A stretch of DNA of 64,000 nucleotides from Polaromonas sp. (lineage in GTDB: Bacteria; Pseudomonadota; Gammaproteobacteria; Burkholderiales; Burkholderiaceae_C): assembly GCA_013298945.1 (NCBI GenBank), contig JAAFJR010000002.1, positions 248,001 through 312,000 on the forward strand. The letters are read 5' to 3'. This document shows positions 53,800 to 62,633 of this stretch, one piece after another; the first letter of the stretch is position 1; every line of letters begins with the position of its first letter. The notes below the pieces were generated by a model. It had not been told where the DNA came from, did no database searches, and was given only the letters and a program-made list of their open reading frames with translations. The position numbers and the translations under genes were made by a program.

Positions 53800-55091
53800 C
53801 CGGCTTTCTTCATTTCACGATCAGCAGCCACTTGAGATGCTTTCAAAGCCTTGTCAATGGTGGTTTTGCCAGCTAAAGCAGAGCTCATTTGCTGACCCAC
53901 TGCGATACCAATCGCTTGGAACTCAGGAATAGCAGCAAACTGAACACCGACGTATGGGCTCTTTGGCAAAGTGCTGTCGTTCGGATTAGCGCTGTCAATA
54001 GCGGCTTTCTCTGCGGCAGCAAATTTAGCGGCTTTTAAGAAGTTTTCGTTGGTGTAAGTGCTCTTGCGAGTACCTGTTGGCACATTGCCCCAGCCCACTT
54101 CTTTGCCGATCAAGTTGATGTACTCTTTAGAAGTAGACCACTCAATGAACTTTTGCGCAGCAGCTGCATTTTTAGTACCAGCTGGTACTGCCAAAGCCCA
54201 TGCCCACAACCAGTTAGCGCCTTTTGGTGTCACCATGGTTGGTGCTTGTGCAAAAGCCACTTTGTCAGCTACTTTAGATTGTTTTGGATCTGTGATGAAA
54301 GATGCTGCGATGGTCGCGTCAATCCACATACCGCATTTACCTTCGTTGTACAAAGCCAAAATTTCGTTGAAGCTGTTGTTCGCTGAGCCTGGTGGGCCGT
54401 ATTTTGTCAACAAATCAACGTAAAACGTGATCGCGTCTTTCCAAGGCTTAGACTCCAACTGTGGTTTCCACTTCATGTCAAACCATTGACCGCCAGAGGT
54501 ATTAACCAATGTCGTCAATAATGCCATGTTGTCGCCCCAGCCTGGTTTGCCGCGCAAGCAGATACCATAAACGCCAGCCTTCGGATCGTGAATCTTAGCT
54601 GCCAAGTCTTTCACTTGAGCCCATGTTGGGTTGCTAGGAACAGTCATACCAGCTTTGTCTGCCAAGTCCTTACGGTACATCAGCATTGAGCTTTCGCCGT
54701 AGAACGGTGCTGCGTACATTTTGCCGTCAACAGACAAACCATTGCGCATCGCCGGCAAGATGTCATCTGCGTCATACTTCGCATCTGTCTTCAACTCTTT
54801 CAACCAACCTTTTTTGCCCCAAATCGGTGTTTCGTACATACCGATGGTCATCACGTCAAATTGACCGCCTTTGGTAGCGATGTCAGTGGTAACGCGAGCG
54901 CGCAACGCACCTTCTTCTAAGGTGACCCACTTCACTTTGATATCCGGATTCGCGGCTTCAAAGTGTTTGGTTTGTTTTTGCATCTCGATCATATGACCGT
55001 TGTTCACGGTAGCAACGACGATTTCAGTTGCAGCCATTGCTGTAGCGGCCATCAAGCCAAATGCAATGGCTAGGGAAGCTTTCAATTTCAT
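53787..55091 (-). CDS. Polyol ABC transporter substrate-binding protein (SmoE/MtlE type)
   Basis: 434 residues with a signal peptide (about 1-20, ending AMAA). Extracellular solute-binding family 1: MIEMQKQTKHFEAANPDIKV, then FDVMTIGMYETPIWGKKGWL and AAPFYGESSMLMYRK are typical of the sorbitol/mannitol-binding group. Its C-terminus and stop lie in repeat copy R12. First gene of the polyol operon; probably the most highly expressed. Confidence 0.92.
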   Translation of the reverse strand: MKLKASLAIAFGLMAATAMAATEIVVATVNNGHMIEMQKQTKHFEAANPDIKVKWVTLEEGALRARVTTDIATKGGQFDVMTIGMYETPIWGKKGWLKELKTDAKYDADDILPAMRNGLSVDGKMYAAPFYGESSMLMYRKDLADKAGMTVPSNPTWAQVKDLAAKIHDPKAGVYGICLRGKPGWGDNMALLTTLVNTSGGQWFDMKWKPQLESKPWKDAITFYVDLLTKYGPPGSANNSFNEILALYNEGKCGMWIDATIAASFITDPKQSKVADKVAFAQAPTMVTPKGANWLWAWALAVPAGTKNAAAAQKFIEWSTSKEYINLIGKEVGWGNVPTGTRKSTYTNENFLKAAKFAAAEKAAIDSANPNDSTLPKSPYVGVQFAAIPEFQAIGIAVGQQMSSALAGKTTIDKALKASQVAADREMKKAGYYK

Positions 55092-55138
55092 GAGTCTATC
55101 TCCTGGTTTAAGTTAAGGTGCTATATCGATGACAGTTG

Positions 55139-55226
55139 TGCACCGATAGGAGGCAATCTTAAGTAAAACCGATTCATGGCTTTGATACATCCAAGACCAA
55201 TGTATGTACTTTCATGCACCAATAGG
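55139..55226 (-). promoter_or_regulatory. Candidate regulator sites before the polyol operon
   Basis: TGCACCGATAGG (55139-55150) and TGCACCAATAGG (55215-55226) are direct repeats, 11 of 12 identical, 76 bases apart (start to start). Between them ATACAT/ATGTAT (55185-55190 and 55200-55205) is an inverted repeat. Direct repeats fit an AraC-family activator such as the one encoded in the operon. Confidence 0.45.
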
Positions 55227-55321
55227 GCATGGTTTTCCCTAATTTTCGCCAGAACGTATCAGTAGATGGTGAAAGTTATGAAATTGGTGCCAAGGGCTGG
55301 CTTGTCGCTAACCAGACTTCG

Positions 55322-55582
55322 CTAGCGTAAATCAGGCAACTCGATTTTGACTTCGAGTACTTCAAGGTTATCTTGGCGCTCCAAATTCACCTTGATGTCG
55401 GTGGGGTTGATTTTGACGTATTTGCAAATCACCGCAATCAATTCGCGTTGCAAATCAGGCAGGTAATCCGGCTCAGCAGCATTGCGACCACTGCGCTCGT
55501 GCGCTAGGATGATTTGCAGCCGTTCTTTAGCGACATTGGCGGTTTTCTTTTTCTCGCCCAAGAAAAAAGATAAAAATGACAT
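55322..55582 (-). CDS. minE: Cell division topological specificity factor MinE
   Basis: 86 residues from ATG 55582 ([20 protein letters not shown]), the normal start and length. The N-terminal anti-MinCD helix contains [16 protein letters not shown]; the C-terminal part is the dimerising topological-specificity domain. It drives MinD off the membrane and so sets pole-to-pole oscillation. It lies 4 bases after minD. Confidence 0.96.
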   Translation of the reverse strand: MSFLSFFLGEKKKTANVAKERLQIILAHERSGRNAAEPDYLPDLQRELIAVICKYVKINPTDIKVNLERQDNLEVLEVKIELPDLR

Positions 55583-55586
55583 CACT

Positions 55587-56402
55587 TTATTTCCCTCCAA
55601 ACAGACGACTCAGCAAGCCCTGTTTAGGAGCTTCAGTGAAGCGCATCGCTTTTTCAGTACCTAAAAAGCGCTCGATGACATCTTTGTACGCTTCTGAGAC
55701 ATCACTCCCCTTGATATGCACCGCTGGCACGCCTTGGTTCGAGGCTTGCAGTACAGATTCGCTTTCGGGAATCACGCCAATTAGCTTGATACGCAAAATG
55801 TCTTGTATGTCATCCAGCGATAGCATTTGGCCTTGGTTGACGCGGGTCGGGTTATAGCGGGTGATGAGTAAATGCTCTTTGATAGGGTCTTTACCTTCAA
55901 TTGCACGCTTGGTTTTACTCGATAGCATGCCCAAAATACGGTCCGAGTCGCGCACCGAAGAGACTTCAGGGTTAGTCACCACTAGCGCTTCATCGGCAAA
56001 ATACATCGCCATCATCGCACCAGTTTCAATGCCGGCGGGTGAGTCACAAACGATATATTCAAAGTCCATAGCCGCTAAATCGGTCAGCACCTTTTCAACG
56101 CCGTCTTGTGTCAGTGCATCTTTGTCGCGTGTTTGAGATGCGGCCAGCACATACAGGTTATCGCACTGCTTGTCTTTGATCAGCGCTTGGTTCAAATTAG
56201 CTTCACCTTGAATCACGTTGATCAGGTCATACACCACGCGGCGCTCACAGCCCATGATCAAGTCTAGGTTGCGCAAGCCAACATCAAAATCGATGACAGC
56301 GGTTTTGTGCCCGCGCAGAGCCAAGCCTGTTGCAAAACTGGCGCTGGTAGTTGTTTTACCAACGCCACCTTTGCCGGAAGTCACCACTATGATTTTTGCC
56401 AT
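55587..56402 (-). CDS. minD: Septum site-determining ATPase MinD
   Basis: 271 residues. Deviant Walker [14 protein letters not shown] (about 10-22), [20 protein letters not shown] (about 119-138), and a C-terminal amphipathic helix ([11 protein letters not shown]) for membrane binding. It recruits MinC and oscillates with MinE. Confidence 0.97.
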   Translation of the reverse strand: MAKIIVVTSGKGGVGKTTTSASFATGLALRGHKTAVIDFDVGLRNLDLIMGCERRVVYDLINVIQGEANLNQALIKDKQCDNLYVLAASQTRDKDALTQDGVEKVLTDLAAMDFEYIVCDSPAGIETGAMMAMYFADEALVVTNPEVSSVRDSDRILGMLSSKTKRAIEGKDPIKEHLLITRYNPTRVNQGQMLSLDDIQDILRIKLIGVIPESESVLQASNQGVPAVHIKGSDVSEAYKDVIERFLGTEKAMRFTEAPKQGLLSRLFGGK

Positions 56403-56466
56403 ATGTCAAACGTCTTTCAAGTATAAAAAATTAAGTCTGTTATTGAATCTCTAAGGCTTTAAGGCT

Positions 56467-57351
56467 TCAAGTTTTCAAAGCTTCAATAAGCAGTTTGTCC
56501 TGCCCATCGTTACTTAAGCGTACCTGTGCAGCCTTGCCGCGCACGTCTTCAGCTAATGGCTTCTCGCTGGTACGGTAGATACCTGCAATAGAAATCAACT
56601 CTGGCTCTAAACAGGTTGAAAAAATGCGAGCGTGTACATTGCCACTGGCACCAGCCATCGCCCTGCCGCGCAAAGGAGCGTACACATGAATATTGCCATC
56701 GGCCACCACTTCAGCACCTTGGTTGACCATGGCCAAAATAACTAAATCAGCACCGCGTGCATAGATTTTTTGACCAGAACGTAGCGGCTTGTCAATCACC
56801 ATCGTGGCGGCTGCCGTAACTACACGCAATTCTTGAAGGTCTGCTAGTTGCGGGGCTGGTACTTGGGTGAACACTTCTGGCGATGAAATCTCGGGTTGTG
56901 TTGTCTCGGGCGCTGCCTCTGTTGTCGTCTCTGTTGCTTGTGTAGTATTGGTGGCAATTGGAGCAACTGGCGTAGCTAAGCGCGGCATATCCACTGGTGC
57001 TTCAACCAGGTTAAAAGTGCGTGCTGATTCAACCCAAGATGCATTTGCACCACGTATTGCGACAGGTTCCAGTCGACAAGATTTGAGCACCTTCAACAAG
57101 GGTGCTAAATCCTGTAGAGGCAGATTTGCTTCTAAGTTTGAGAAATCAAGGATCAGTGCGTCGTGGTCAAAAAAATCGGGACTTTCTCCTAATGGACCAA
57201 ATTTTTCTGATAAATCGTTAATCAGTGCGTTCCAGTCAACAGTTTTAATCATCAATGCGACCGTATGCAACTGAGCGCTTTTGATCTTGAAAGATTCTTG
57301 AGTTTGCTTTTTCTGTTTGACTGCGGAGGTAACTGCGGAATTGACGTGCAT
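56467..57351 (-). CDS. minC: Septum site-determining protein MinC
   Basis: 294 residues. N-terminal FtsZ-binding domain (about 20-130), a variable Thr/Ala/Pro-rich linker (about 132-170), and the C-terminal beta-helix (about 185-290) with [20 protein letters not shown] and [20 protein letters not shown]. It inhibits FtsZ ring assembly away from mid-cell. First gene of minCDE. Confidence 0.95.
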   Translation of the reverse strand: MHVNSAVTSAVKQKKQTQESFKIKSAQLHTVALMIKTVDWNALINDLSEKFGPLGESPDFFDHDALILDFSNLEANLPLQDLAPLLKVLKSCRLEPVAIRGANASWVESARTFNLVEAPVDMPRLATPVAPIATNTTQATETTTEAAPETTQPEISSPEVFTQVPAPQLADLQELRVVTAAATMVIDKPLRSGQKIYARGADLVILAMVNQGAEVVADGNIHVYAPLRGRAMAGASGNVHARIFSTCLEPELISIAGIYRTSEKPLAEDVRGKAAQVRLSNDGQDKLLIEALKT

Positions 57352-57481
57352 GTAGAAATCAGGGGAAGTTAGACCGCAAAAGTGCGAGCGTTGAAAAGCA
57401 AATGTTGAGGGGTGATCTCGTGCTGGATTTGATTTTACTAGATTGAAAAGCAGTTGCTCACCTACGAGTTGTCGCTAGACG

Positions 57482-58531
57482 TTACGGATGCGTTACGCCC
57501 AAGCGCTGGTGCAACTGCGTACTCGTCGTGGTGTATTGAAGGAGTGTTGGTGTATCAGGAAAAACAATCGCTGCCGCCGCAAACGAGGCCAAAGCTGCCT
57601 CGTGGAAACCGCACAAAATCAGCTTCTTTTTACCGGGGTAGGTGTTGATATCTCCCACAGCAAAAATGCCTGCTTCGCTGGTTTGGAACTTTTCAGTATC
57701 AACCTTGAGTTGCTTGCGTTCAATATCTAAGCCCCAATCTGCAACTGGACCAAGTTTGGGTGACAAACCTTGTAGCACCAGCAGAGTATCAACTGGCAGC
57801 TGGGCAGTTTTGCCATCAACATCCGTCACTTGCAATGCTTTGAGTTGACTATCATGTTCGTCAAAACCCGCAATCTGCCCGATGCGGAGCTGCAGTTTGC
57901 CCGCTGCGATCAGGTGACGCATCGTCTCCAACTTGTCTGGCGCAGCCTTGAACACGTCGCGGCGGTGCAGCAGTGTGAGCTTGGGTGACTCTACGCTTGA
58001 AGGCAAATTGGCCAATTGAATGGCTGTTTCAACCGCTGTTTCTTCGCTGCCCACAATCGTGACTTGTTTGCCCGCATAGTCAGCTTCGACATCCAAATGG
58101 TAGAAAAGTTGCGTTCCCGCAAAAGCATCCAAACCCGCAATCGCTAGCTTTTTGGGCTGAAAAGCACCCACACCGGCGGCGATGAAGATGGTTTTGGTCA
58201 AAAATGTCGTTTTGGTTGAGGTTGTGACCAAAAATCGTCCATCCGCCTGTTTTTCCAGGGTATTGACTTGCTGGTTCAGGTGAAATTGCGGCTTGAATGG
58301 CTTGAGTTGTTCTAAGAGCGACGCCACCAACTGCCGCCCCGTGGTGGCGATGGTGCCGGGAATATCGTAAATCGGCTTATCGGGGTAAAGCTCTATGCAT
58401 TGCCCGCCCGCATAGGGCAGGGCGTCGACGATGTGCGAATGAATGCCTAGTAAACCCAGCTCAAAAGCCTGAAACAAACCCACTGGCCCCGCCCCAATGA
58501 TGAGAGCATCGGTTTCAATGGGTTTATCCAT
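57482..58531 (-). CDS. Ferredoxin-NADP+ reductase, thioredoxin reductase-like type
   Basis: 349 residues. FAD motif [18 protein letters not shown] (about 9-26), the family-specific [20 protein letters not shown] (about 41-60), NAD(P) motif [18 protein letters not shown] (about 156-173), and [20 protein letters not shown] (about 285-305). There is no active CxxC pair, so it is the ferredoxin-NADP reductase group and not thioredoxin reductase. It lies 23 bases after the ferredoxin gene, a natural redox pair. Confidence 0.9.
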   Translation of the reverse strand: MDKPIETDALIIGAGPVGLFQAFELGLLGIHSHIVDALPYAGGQCIELYPDKPIYDIPGTIATTGRQLVASLLEQLKPFKPQFHLNQQVNTLEKQADGRFLVTTSTKTTFLTKTIFIAAGVGAFQPKKLAIAGLDAFAGTQLFYHLDVEADYAGKQVTIVGSEETAVETAIQLANLPSSVESPKLTLLHRRDVFKAAPDKLETMRHLIAAGKLQLRIGQIAGFDEHDSQLKALQVTDVDGKTAQLPVDTLLVLQGLSPKLGPVADWGLDIERKQLKVDTEKFQTSEAGIFAVGDINTYPGKKKLILCGFHEAALASFAAAAIVFPDTPTLLQYTTTSTQLHQRLGVTHP

Positions 58532-58554
58532 GTGGGTGCTGATAGTGGGATTTA

Positions 58555-58884
58555 TCAGCGAACCAACATACCAATCTTGCTTTTCACGTCTTTCCAGTCG
58601 TCTGCATCCGGCAGGGCTGGTTTACGCTTTGTGATGCTTTTCCAGCCTTCAGCGCGTGCTAATTCAACGTTCAACTTGATGAAAGCGAGTTGGTCTGCAG
58701 GCACGTCTTCTTCGGCATAAATGGCGTTAACTGGGCATTCTGGGATGCAGACCGCGCAATCGATACACTCATCCGGGTCAATGACCAGCATGTTTGGGCC
58801 TTCGCGGAAGCAGTCAACTGGGCACACGTCCACACAGTCGGTGTATTTGCATTTGATACAGGATTCAGAAACAATATGGGTCAT
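58555..58884 (-). CDS. fdxA: 7Fe ferredoxin
   Basis: 109 residues. The first cluster [17 protein letters not shown] includes the extra Cys-spaced motif of a 3Fe-4S site, and [20 protein letters not shown] is a 4Fe-4S motif. An FdxA-type 7Fe ferredoxin. It sits between the cys genes and the FNR gene and could donate electrons to sulfite reductase. Confidence 0.93.
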   Translation of the reverse strand: MTHIVSESCIKCKYTDCVDVCPVDCFREGPNMLVIDPDECIDCAVCIPECPVNAIYAEEDVPADQLAFIKLNVELARAEGWKSITKRKPALPDADDWKDVKSKIGMLVR

Positions 58885-58978
58885 GGTGTGCTCAGAGGGA
58901 AGGTGTCAGTAGTTTCAGTAAAAAAAAGGAGCAATTTGCTGCCAACCCCATATTTTACGAGATTGGCTGGTGGAATCA

Positions 58979-60319
58979 TTAGGATATCAACACAGCCCCA
59001 GAGGTTTTGTGGCTAGCCGTATCGACCAACACCAACGAGCCCATGCCACGCGACAGCTTGTAGGGTACGGCGGCTATCGGCTCTTGCAGGCTGATTTCAA
59101 CGTGACCGATGGCGTTCGGGTCAAGTTGCGTGGCTTCCAGTTCGGCCAGCGTGTTGATGTCTAGCTTGTGGACGACGCGCTTGATCTTGGCTTTGACCCA
59201 GCGGTGGCCATGCAGTGCCCAGTAGGCGCGGCCAGCAATCAGCGGCTCATCATCCAGCCAAGCGATGGTGGCTTTGATCTCGCGACTAGGTGTGAACGTA
59301 TCCACCGCCAGCAACCAGTCCCCACGCGACACATCCACTTCGCGGTCTAGCACGATCCCTGCACTCTGGTTGGCATCTACGCTGCCGGGGCGGCGGGCGC
59401 GGTCCAGTACCTGCGCCACGGTGGCGGTTTGGCCGCTTGGCAAAATGCTGATCTGTTGACCCACGCTCACGCTACCCGTGGCCACGCGGCCCCAGAACAC
59501 GCGGCGACCTTGGGATGTGTCTGCGCTGGACGAGAACTTCTCGACCCACTGCACTGGAAAGGCAAACGGTTGCTCAATCTCTGCGGCCGTGGTCGGCAAA
59601 GACTCCAAAATTTGTAGCAAACTTGGTCCGTTATATGCTGCCCATTGCGGTTTTGAGTCAACAACGTTCCAGCCTTTGAGGGCGGAAATCGGCACAATCG
59701 ACGCTACGGTGATGTTAGCTGCAGATGCAAATTTGCTCAAAGCGGCGCTGATATTGGCAAAAGCCAGCTCGGCATTGTCAACTGCATCCAATTTGTTAAC
59801 CGTGAAAACGATGGAACGCACGCGCAGCAAAGAGGTTAGCAAGCTGTGGCGGCGGGTTTGTGGGAGCAGCTCCAAAGCTGGATTTTGCCAATCCAGCTTG
59901 CTGGCATCGACCAAAACGACCGCAGCGTCGGCACTTGAGGCGGCGGTCACCATGTTGCGGGTGTACTGCTCGTGCCCGGGCGCGTCACCGATGATGAATT
60001 TGCGGTTTTCAGTGGCGAAATAACGGTAGGCCACGTCAATCGTGATGCCTTGCTCGCGTTCAGCCGACAGTCCATCGGTCAACAACGCCAGATCGGTCTC
60101 GCCCGAGCGTTGCACGCCAGCCAAGTGGTCTTGTAGCACGGCTTTGGTGTCAACCAGTAGGCGGCCAATCAGCGTGCTTTTGCCATCATCCACGCTGCCG
60201 CAGGTGATGAATTTGAGCGCACCTTGAATGTCATGTTGTGCGTCATTTTGAGAGGTATTTTTACCTGTAGCCAGCGTATTTGTTGCCTGAGCAGCTATTA
60301 AATTTGTAGTGTTATTCAT
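58979..60319 (-). CDS. cysN: Sulfate adenylyltransferase large subunit
   Basis: 446 residues. GTPase domain: GSVDDGKSTLIGRLL (P-loop, about 37-51), DAPGHEQYTRNM (about 111-122), NKLD (about 175), then EF-Tu-like barrels. With CysD it forms adenosine phosphosulfate from ATP and sulfate. The N-terminus includes LIAAQATNTLATG, encoded by dispersed repeat copy R13. The canonical core begins at about LKFITCGSVDDGKS. Five-gene cluster with cysD, cysH, DUF934 and cysI. Confidence 0.95.
   Translation of the reverse strand: MNNTTNLIAAQATNTLATGKNTSQNDAQHDIQGALKFITCGSVDDGKSTLIGRLLVDTKAVLQDHLAGVQRSGETDLALLTDGLSAEREQGITIDVAYRYFATENRKFIIGDAPGHEQYTRNMVTAASSADAAVVLVDASKLDWQNPALELLPQTRRHSLLTSLLRVRSIVFTVNKLDAVDNAELAFANISAALSKFASAANITVASIVPISALKGWNVVDSKPQWAAYNGPSLLQILESLPTTAAEIEQPFAFPVQWVEKFSSSADTSQGRRVFWGRVATGSVSVGQQISILPSGQTATVAQVLDRARRPGSVDANQSAGIVLDREVDVSRGDWLLAVDTFTPSREIKATIAWLDDEPLIAGRAYWALHGHRWVKAKIKRVVHKLDINTLAELEATQLDPNAIGHVEISLQEPIAAVPYKLSRGMGSLVLVDTASHKTSGAVLIS
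60266..60310 (+). repeat. Dispersed 45-bp repeat, copy R13, in the cysN start region
   Basis: TGTAGCCAGCGTATTTGTTG, then CCTGAGCAGCTATTAAATTT and GTAGT. The first 35 bases are identical to copy R14. Translated in cysN (minus strand) as LIAAQATNTLATG. Confidence 0.9.
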
Positions 60320-60342
60320 GTTTGTCGTTCAAAATTCCAAAT

Positions 60343-61335
60343 TTAGAAATAGCCGTCTTTTTTGCGCTTTTCCATAGACGCTTCGCTGGTTTTATCGTCC
60401 ATTCGCGTCGCTCCGCGCTCGCTCATGTCGGCGGCTAGGGTCTCAATCACCACATCGGCGGCGTTGGCGGCTAGGCTTTCTACGGGGCAGGTGCAGGTGA
60501 TGTCGCCCACGGTGCGGAAGCGCACATCGCGCATTTCAGATGTTTCACCGGCTTTGAGCGGCGTTAACTCAGTCACTGGCACCAGCAAACCTTTGCGCTC
60601 CACCACTTCACGTTGGTGGGTGTAATACAGCGACGGCAGGGCGATTTGCTCACGCTCGATGTATTGCCACACGTCCAGCTCGGTCCAGTTGCTGATCGGG
60701 AAGACGCGGAAATGCTCGCCCGGCTGCAGCTTGGTGTTGAACAGGTTCCACAATTCAGGGCGCTGCGCCTTCGGCTGCCACTGACCAAAGCTGTCGCGGT
60801 GGCTGAAAATACGCTCTTTGGCGCGGGCTTTTTCTTCGTCGCGGCGCGCACCGCCAATCAGCGCATCAAAGCGGAATTCGTCAATCGCCTCCAACAAGGT
60901 GACAGATTGATGCACATTGCGCGATTCACCCGGATGCGCCAAACGCACTGTGCCACGTTTCATCGAGTCTTCGACGCTGCGAACAATCAGCTCTGCGCCC
61001 AGCTCAGCGGCTCTGAAGTCGCGAAAATCCGTCACTTCATGGAAGTTGTGGCCGGTGTCTATCATCAACAGAGGGTACGGAATCTTGCCGGTTTTGGCAT
61101 TGCCGTGGTTGCCTAAAAACGCTTTTTCAGCGCATTTCAGCAACACCAGCGAGTCTTTACCCCCCGAAAACAGCAAGGTCGGGCGCTCAAAGGTGGCGGC
61201 TACTTCGCGCAGGATGAAGATGGTTTCCTCTTCCAGCGCGTCCAAATGGGCGTTGCTCAGGTGCAAATCCGTCAAATGCATGTCGGTCAGCTGCTTGTTC
61301 GATAACTCTTCACGTTCTAATGTTTTAGCGTTCAT
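60343..61335 (-). CDS. cysD: Sulfate adenylyltransferase small subunit
   Basis: 330 residues, slightly longer than usual. The PP-loop SGGKDSLVLLKCAEKAFLG (about 57-75) and AHPGESRNVHQSVTLLEAID, then GGARRDEEKARAKERIFSHR, are all typical. The N-terminal 30 residues repeat a short motif (LTDMHLTDLHLSNAHLDALE) before the core helix EEETIFILREVAA. It pairs with CysN. Confidence 0.95.
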   Translation of the reverse strand: MNAKTLEREELSNKQLTDMHLTDLHLSNAHLDALEEETIFILREVAATFERPTLLFSGGKDSLVLLKCAEKAFLGNHGNAKTGKIPYPLLMIDTGHNFHEVTDFRDFRAAELGAELIVRSVEDSMKRGTVRLAHPGESRNVHQSVTLLEAIDEFRFDALIGGARRDEEKARAKERIFSHRDSFGQWQPKAQRPELWNLFNTKLQPGEHFRVFPISNWTELDVWQYIEREQIALPSLYYTHQREVVERKGLLVPVTELTPLKAGETSEMRDVRFRTVGDITCTCPVESLAANAADVVIETLAADMSERGATRMDDKTSEASMEKRKKDGYF

Positions 61336-61384
61336 TCTGTGCTTTTAATTTCAAATAATCTAATAAATCCCGTTCGGGCTGGGC

Positions 61385-62149
61385 TCAATGCGAACGGACA
61401 GGAAGTGCGCTGACTTCAATATCAGCATCCGCCGACACATGCAGCCCGCATTCCTTCGCCGCTTCATCTTCCCACCACCAGCGCCCAGCACGGAAATCCT
61501 CACCCAAACTGATGGCACGGGTGCAAGGCGCACAGCCTATGCTGGGGAAAAACTGGTCGTGCAGCGGGTTGTAGGCCACGTGATGCAATTGTATGTAATG
61601 CCACACATCGCCCCAGGTCCAATTGGCCAGTGGGTTGAATTTGACGCGACCTTTGGTTGCCAAATCAGCTTCATCTAACAGTGGAACTTCGGCACGCGCG
61701 CCAGATTGCTCACGGCGTAAACCCGTCACCCAGGCAGTTTTACCTGCCAGTGCACGGTCCAGCGGCTCCATTTTGCGGATGTTGCAGCAGGCTTTGCGCA
61801 GCTCAATGCTTTTGTACATGGGCTCCAAGCCTTCTTTGGCGACAAACTGGATGACAGCCTCGTTTTTTGGCGTAAAAATCGTGAACTTGTCGCCCAGCTC
61901 GGCCTTCATCTTGTCCATCAACGCCAAGGTTTCAGGGTTCAGACGACCAGTTTCCAGTACAAAGGCGGGAATATCCACGTTTAGCGCTTTCACCAAATGC
62001 GCAATCACCACATCTTCAGCGCCCAGGCTGTTGGCTTGGGTGATTTTGCCAGCGTGTGAAGTGGCGGCTTGTTGCAATAAAGCCTTTGTTTCCGCCAACT
62101 TAGCCGCAAAAGTCGCGGAGGCTCTGGCGTTTAAGTCAATCGCACTCAT
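61385..62149 (-). CDS. cysH: Adenylylsulfate (APS/PAPS) reductase, assimilatory
   Basis: 254 residues. PP-loop-like ANSLGAEDVVIAHLV (about 40), the Cys pair in KACCNIRKMEPLDRAL (about 123-138) and CAPCTRAI (about 212-219), the four-Cys 4Fe-4S signature of APS reductases, and a C-terminal EC-G-LH (KECGLHVSADADIEV) catalytic Cys. It forms sulfite. The 4Fe-4S Cys set points to APS rather than PAPS as substrate. Its start overlaps the DUF934 stop by 4 bases. Confidence 0.94.
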   Translation of the reverse strand: MSAIDLNARASATFAAKLAETKALLQQAATSHAGKITQANSLGAEDVVIAHLVKALNVDIPAFVLETGRLNPETLALMDKMKAELGDKFTIFTPKNEAVIQFVAKEGLEPMYKSIELRKACCNIRKMEPLDRALAGKTAWVTGLRREQSGARAEVPLLDEADLATKGRVKFNPLANWTWGDVWHYIQLHHVAYNPLHDQFFPSIGCAPCTRAISLGEDFRAGRWWWEDEAAKECGLHVSADADIEVSALPVRSH

Positions 62150-62589
62150 GCATGTTCCTTTGCTGCAGCTTTCGCCACAGTATTGGCAAAATGCGGCGCT
62201 TTTTGCACCACGTCGGCTTGGTAAAACTCGGCGTAACGGTCGAGTTGGCGCTGCCCAGCGGCCAAATCTTGATCAGCCCGCAGTTCAGCCACGTCAAACC
62301 CGCTGCGTGCCATTTGTTGCAGTTGGTCGATCAACACGTCACCTGTGGCGCGGATTTCGCCTTTAAAACCCGCCCGTTTACGCAGCATCACGGCTTGGGT
62401 GAAGGCGCGGCCATCGGTGAATTTTGGGAAGTGCAGGATGATGCGGGTCACGCCTGTGAGGTCAGATTCCAGCGGATTCACGTCGTTTGGAAGGGTCAAA
62501 TCACCGTTTTTAACAGCTAAAGTGCCGTTTTCAGTGCTATTTTCGCCTGTAGCCAGCGTATTTGTTGCCTGAGCAGCTATTAATTTCAT
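62146..62589 (-). CDS. DUF934 family protein (sulfite reductase accessory)
   Basis: 147 residues. The conserved core is LHFPKFTDGRAFTQAVMLRK then GEIRATGDVLIDQLQQMARS and GFDVAELR (about 50-100). DUF934 proteins are regularly encoded beside cysI and cysH and probably assist sulfite reductase. The first 13 residues (MKLIAAQATNTLA) lie in repeat copy R14; the start codon itself is within the repeat end. The N-terminal third is shorter than in most relatives. Confidence 0.88.
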   Translation of the reverse strand: MKLIAAQATNTLATGENSTENGTLAVKNGDLTLPNDVNPLESDLTGVTRIILHFPKFTDGRAFTQAVMLRKRAGFKGEIRATGDVLIDQLQQMARSGFDVAELRADQDLAAGQRQLDRYAEFYQADVVQKAPHFANTVAKAAAKEHA

Positions 62590-62592
62590 AGT
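62549..62592 (+). repeat. Dispersed 45-bp repeat, copy R14, in the DUF934 gene start
   Basis: TGTAGCCAGCGTATTTGTTG, then CCTGAGCAGCTATTAATTTC and ATAG. It contains the start codon, and its 35-base identity with R13 is the highest in the family here. Confidence 0.9.
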
Positions 62593-62633
62593 AAATTTAC
62601 CTAACTTTTATTCTTAATTATTGTTTTATAAAT

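Noticed and set aside
59478-60023. A 181-residue plus-strand frame opposite cysN
   Set aside because: cysN has an intact GTPase domain here; the plus frame is a shadow.
61623-62366. A 247-residue plus-strand frame across cysH and the DUF934 gene
   Set aside because: It spans two well-supported overlapping minus-strand genes and has no family match that I can see.
2168-62592. The dispersed repeat as a CRISPR array or an insertion sequence
   Set aside because: The copies are far apart, with no regular spacers, and there is no transposase or terminal inverted-repeat pair of an IS. It is better called a small dispersed palindromic element.
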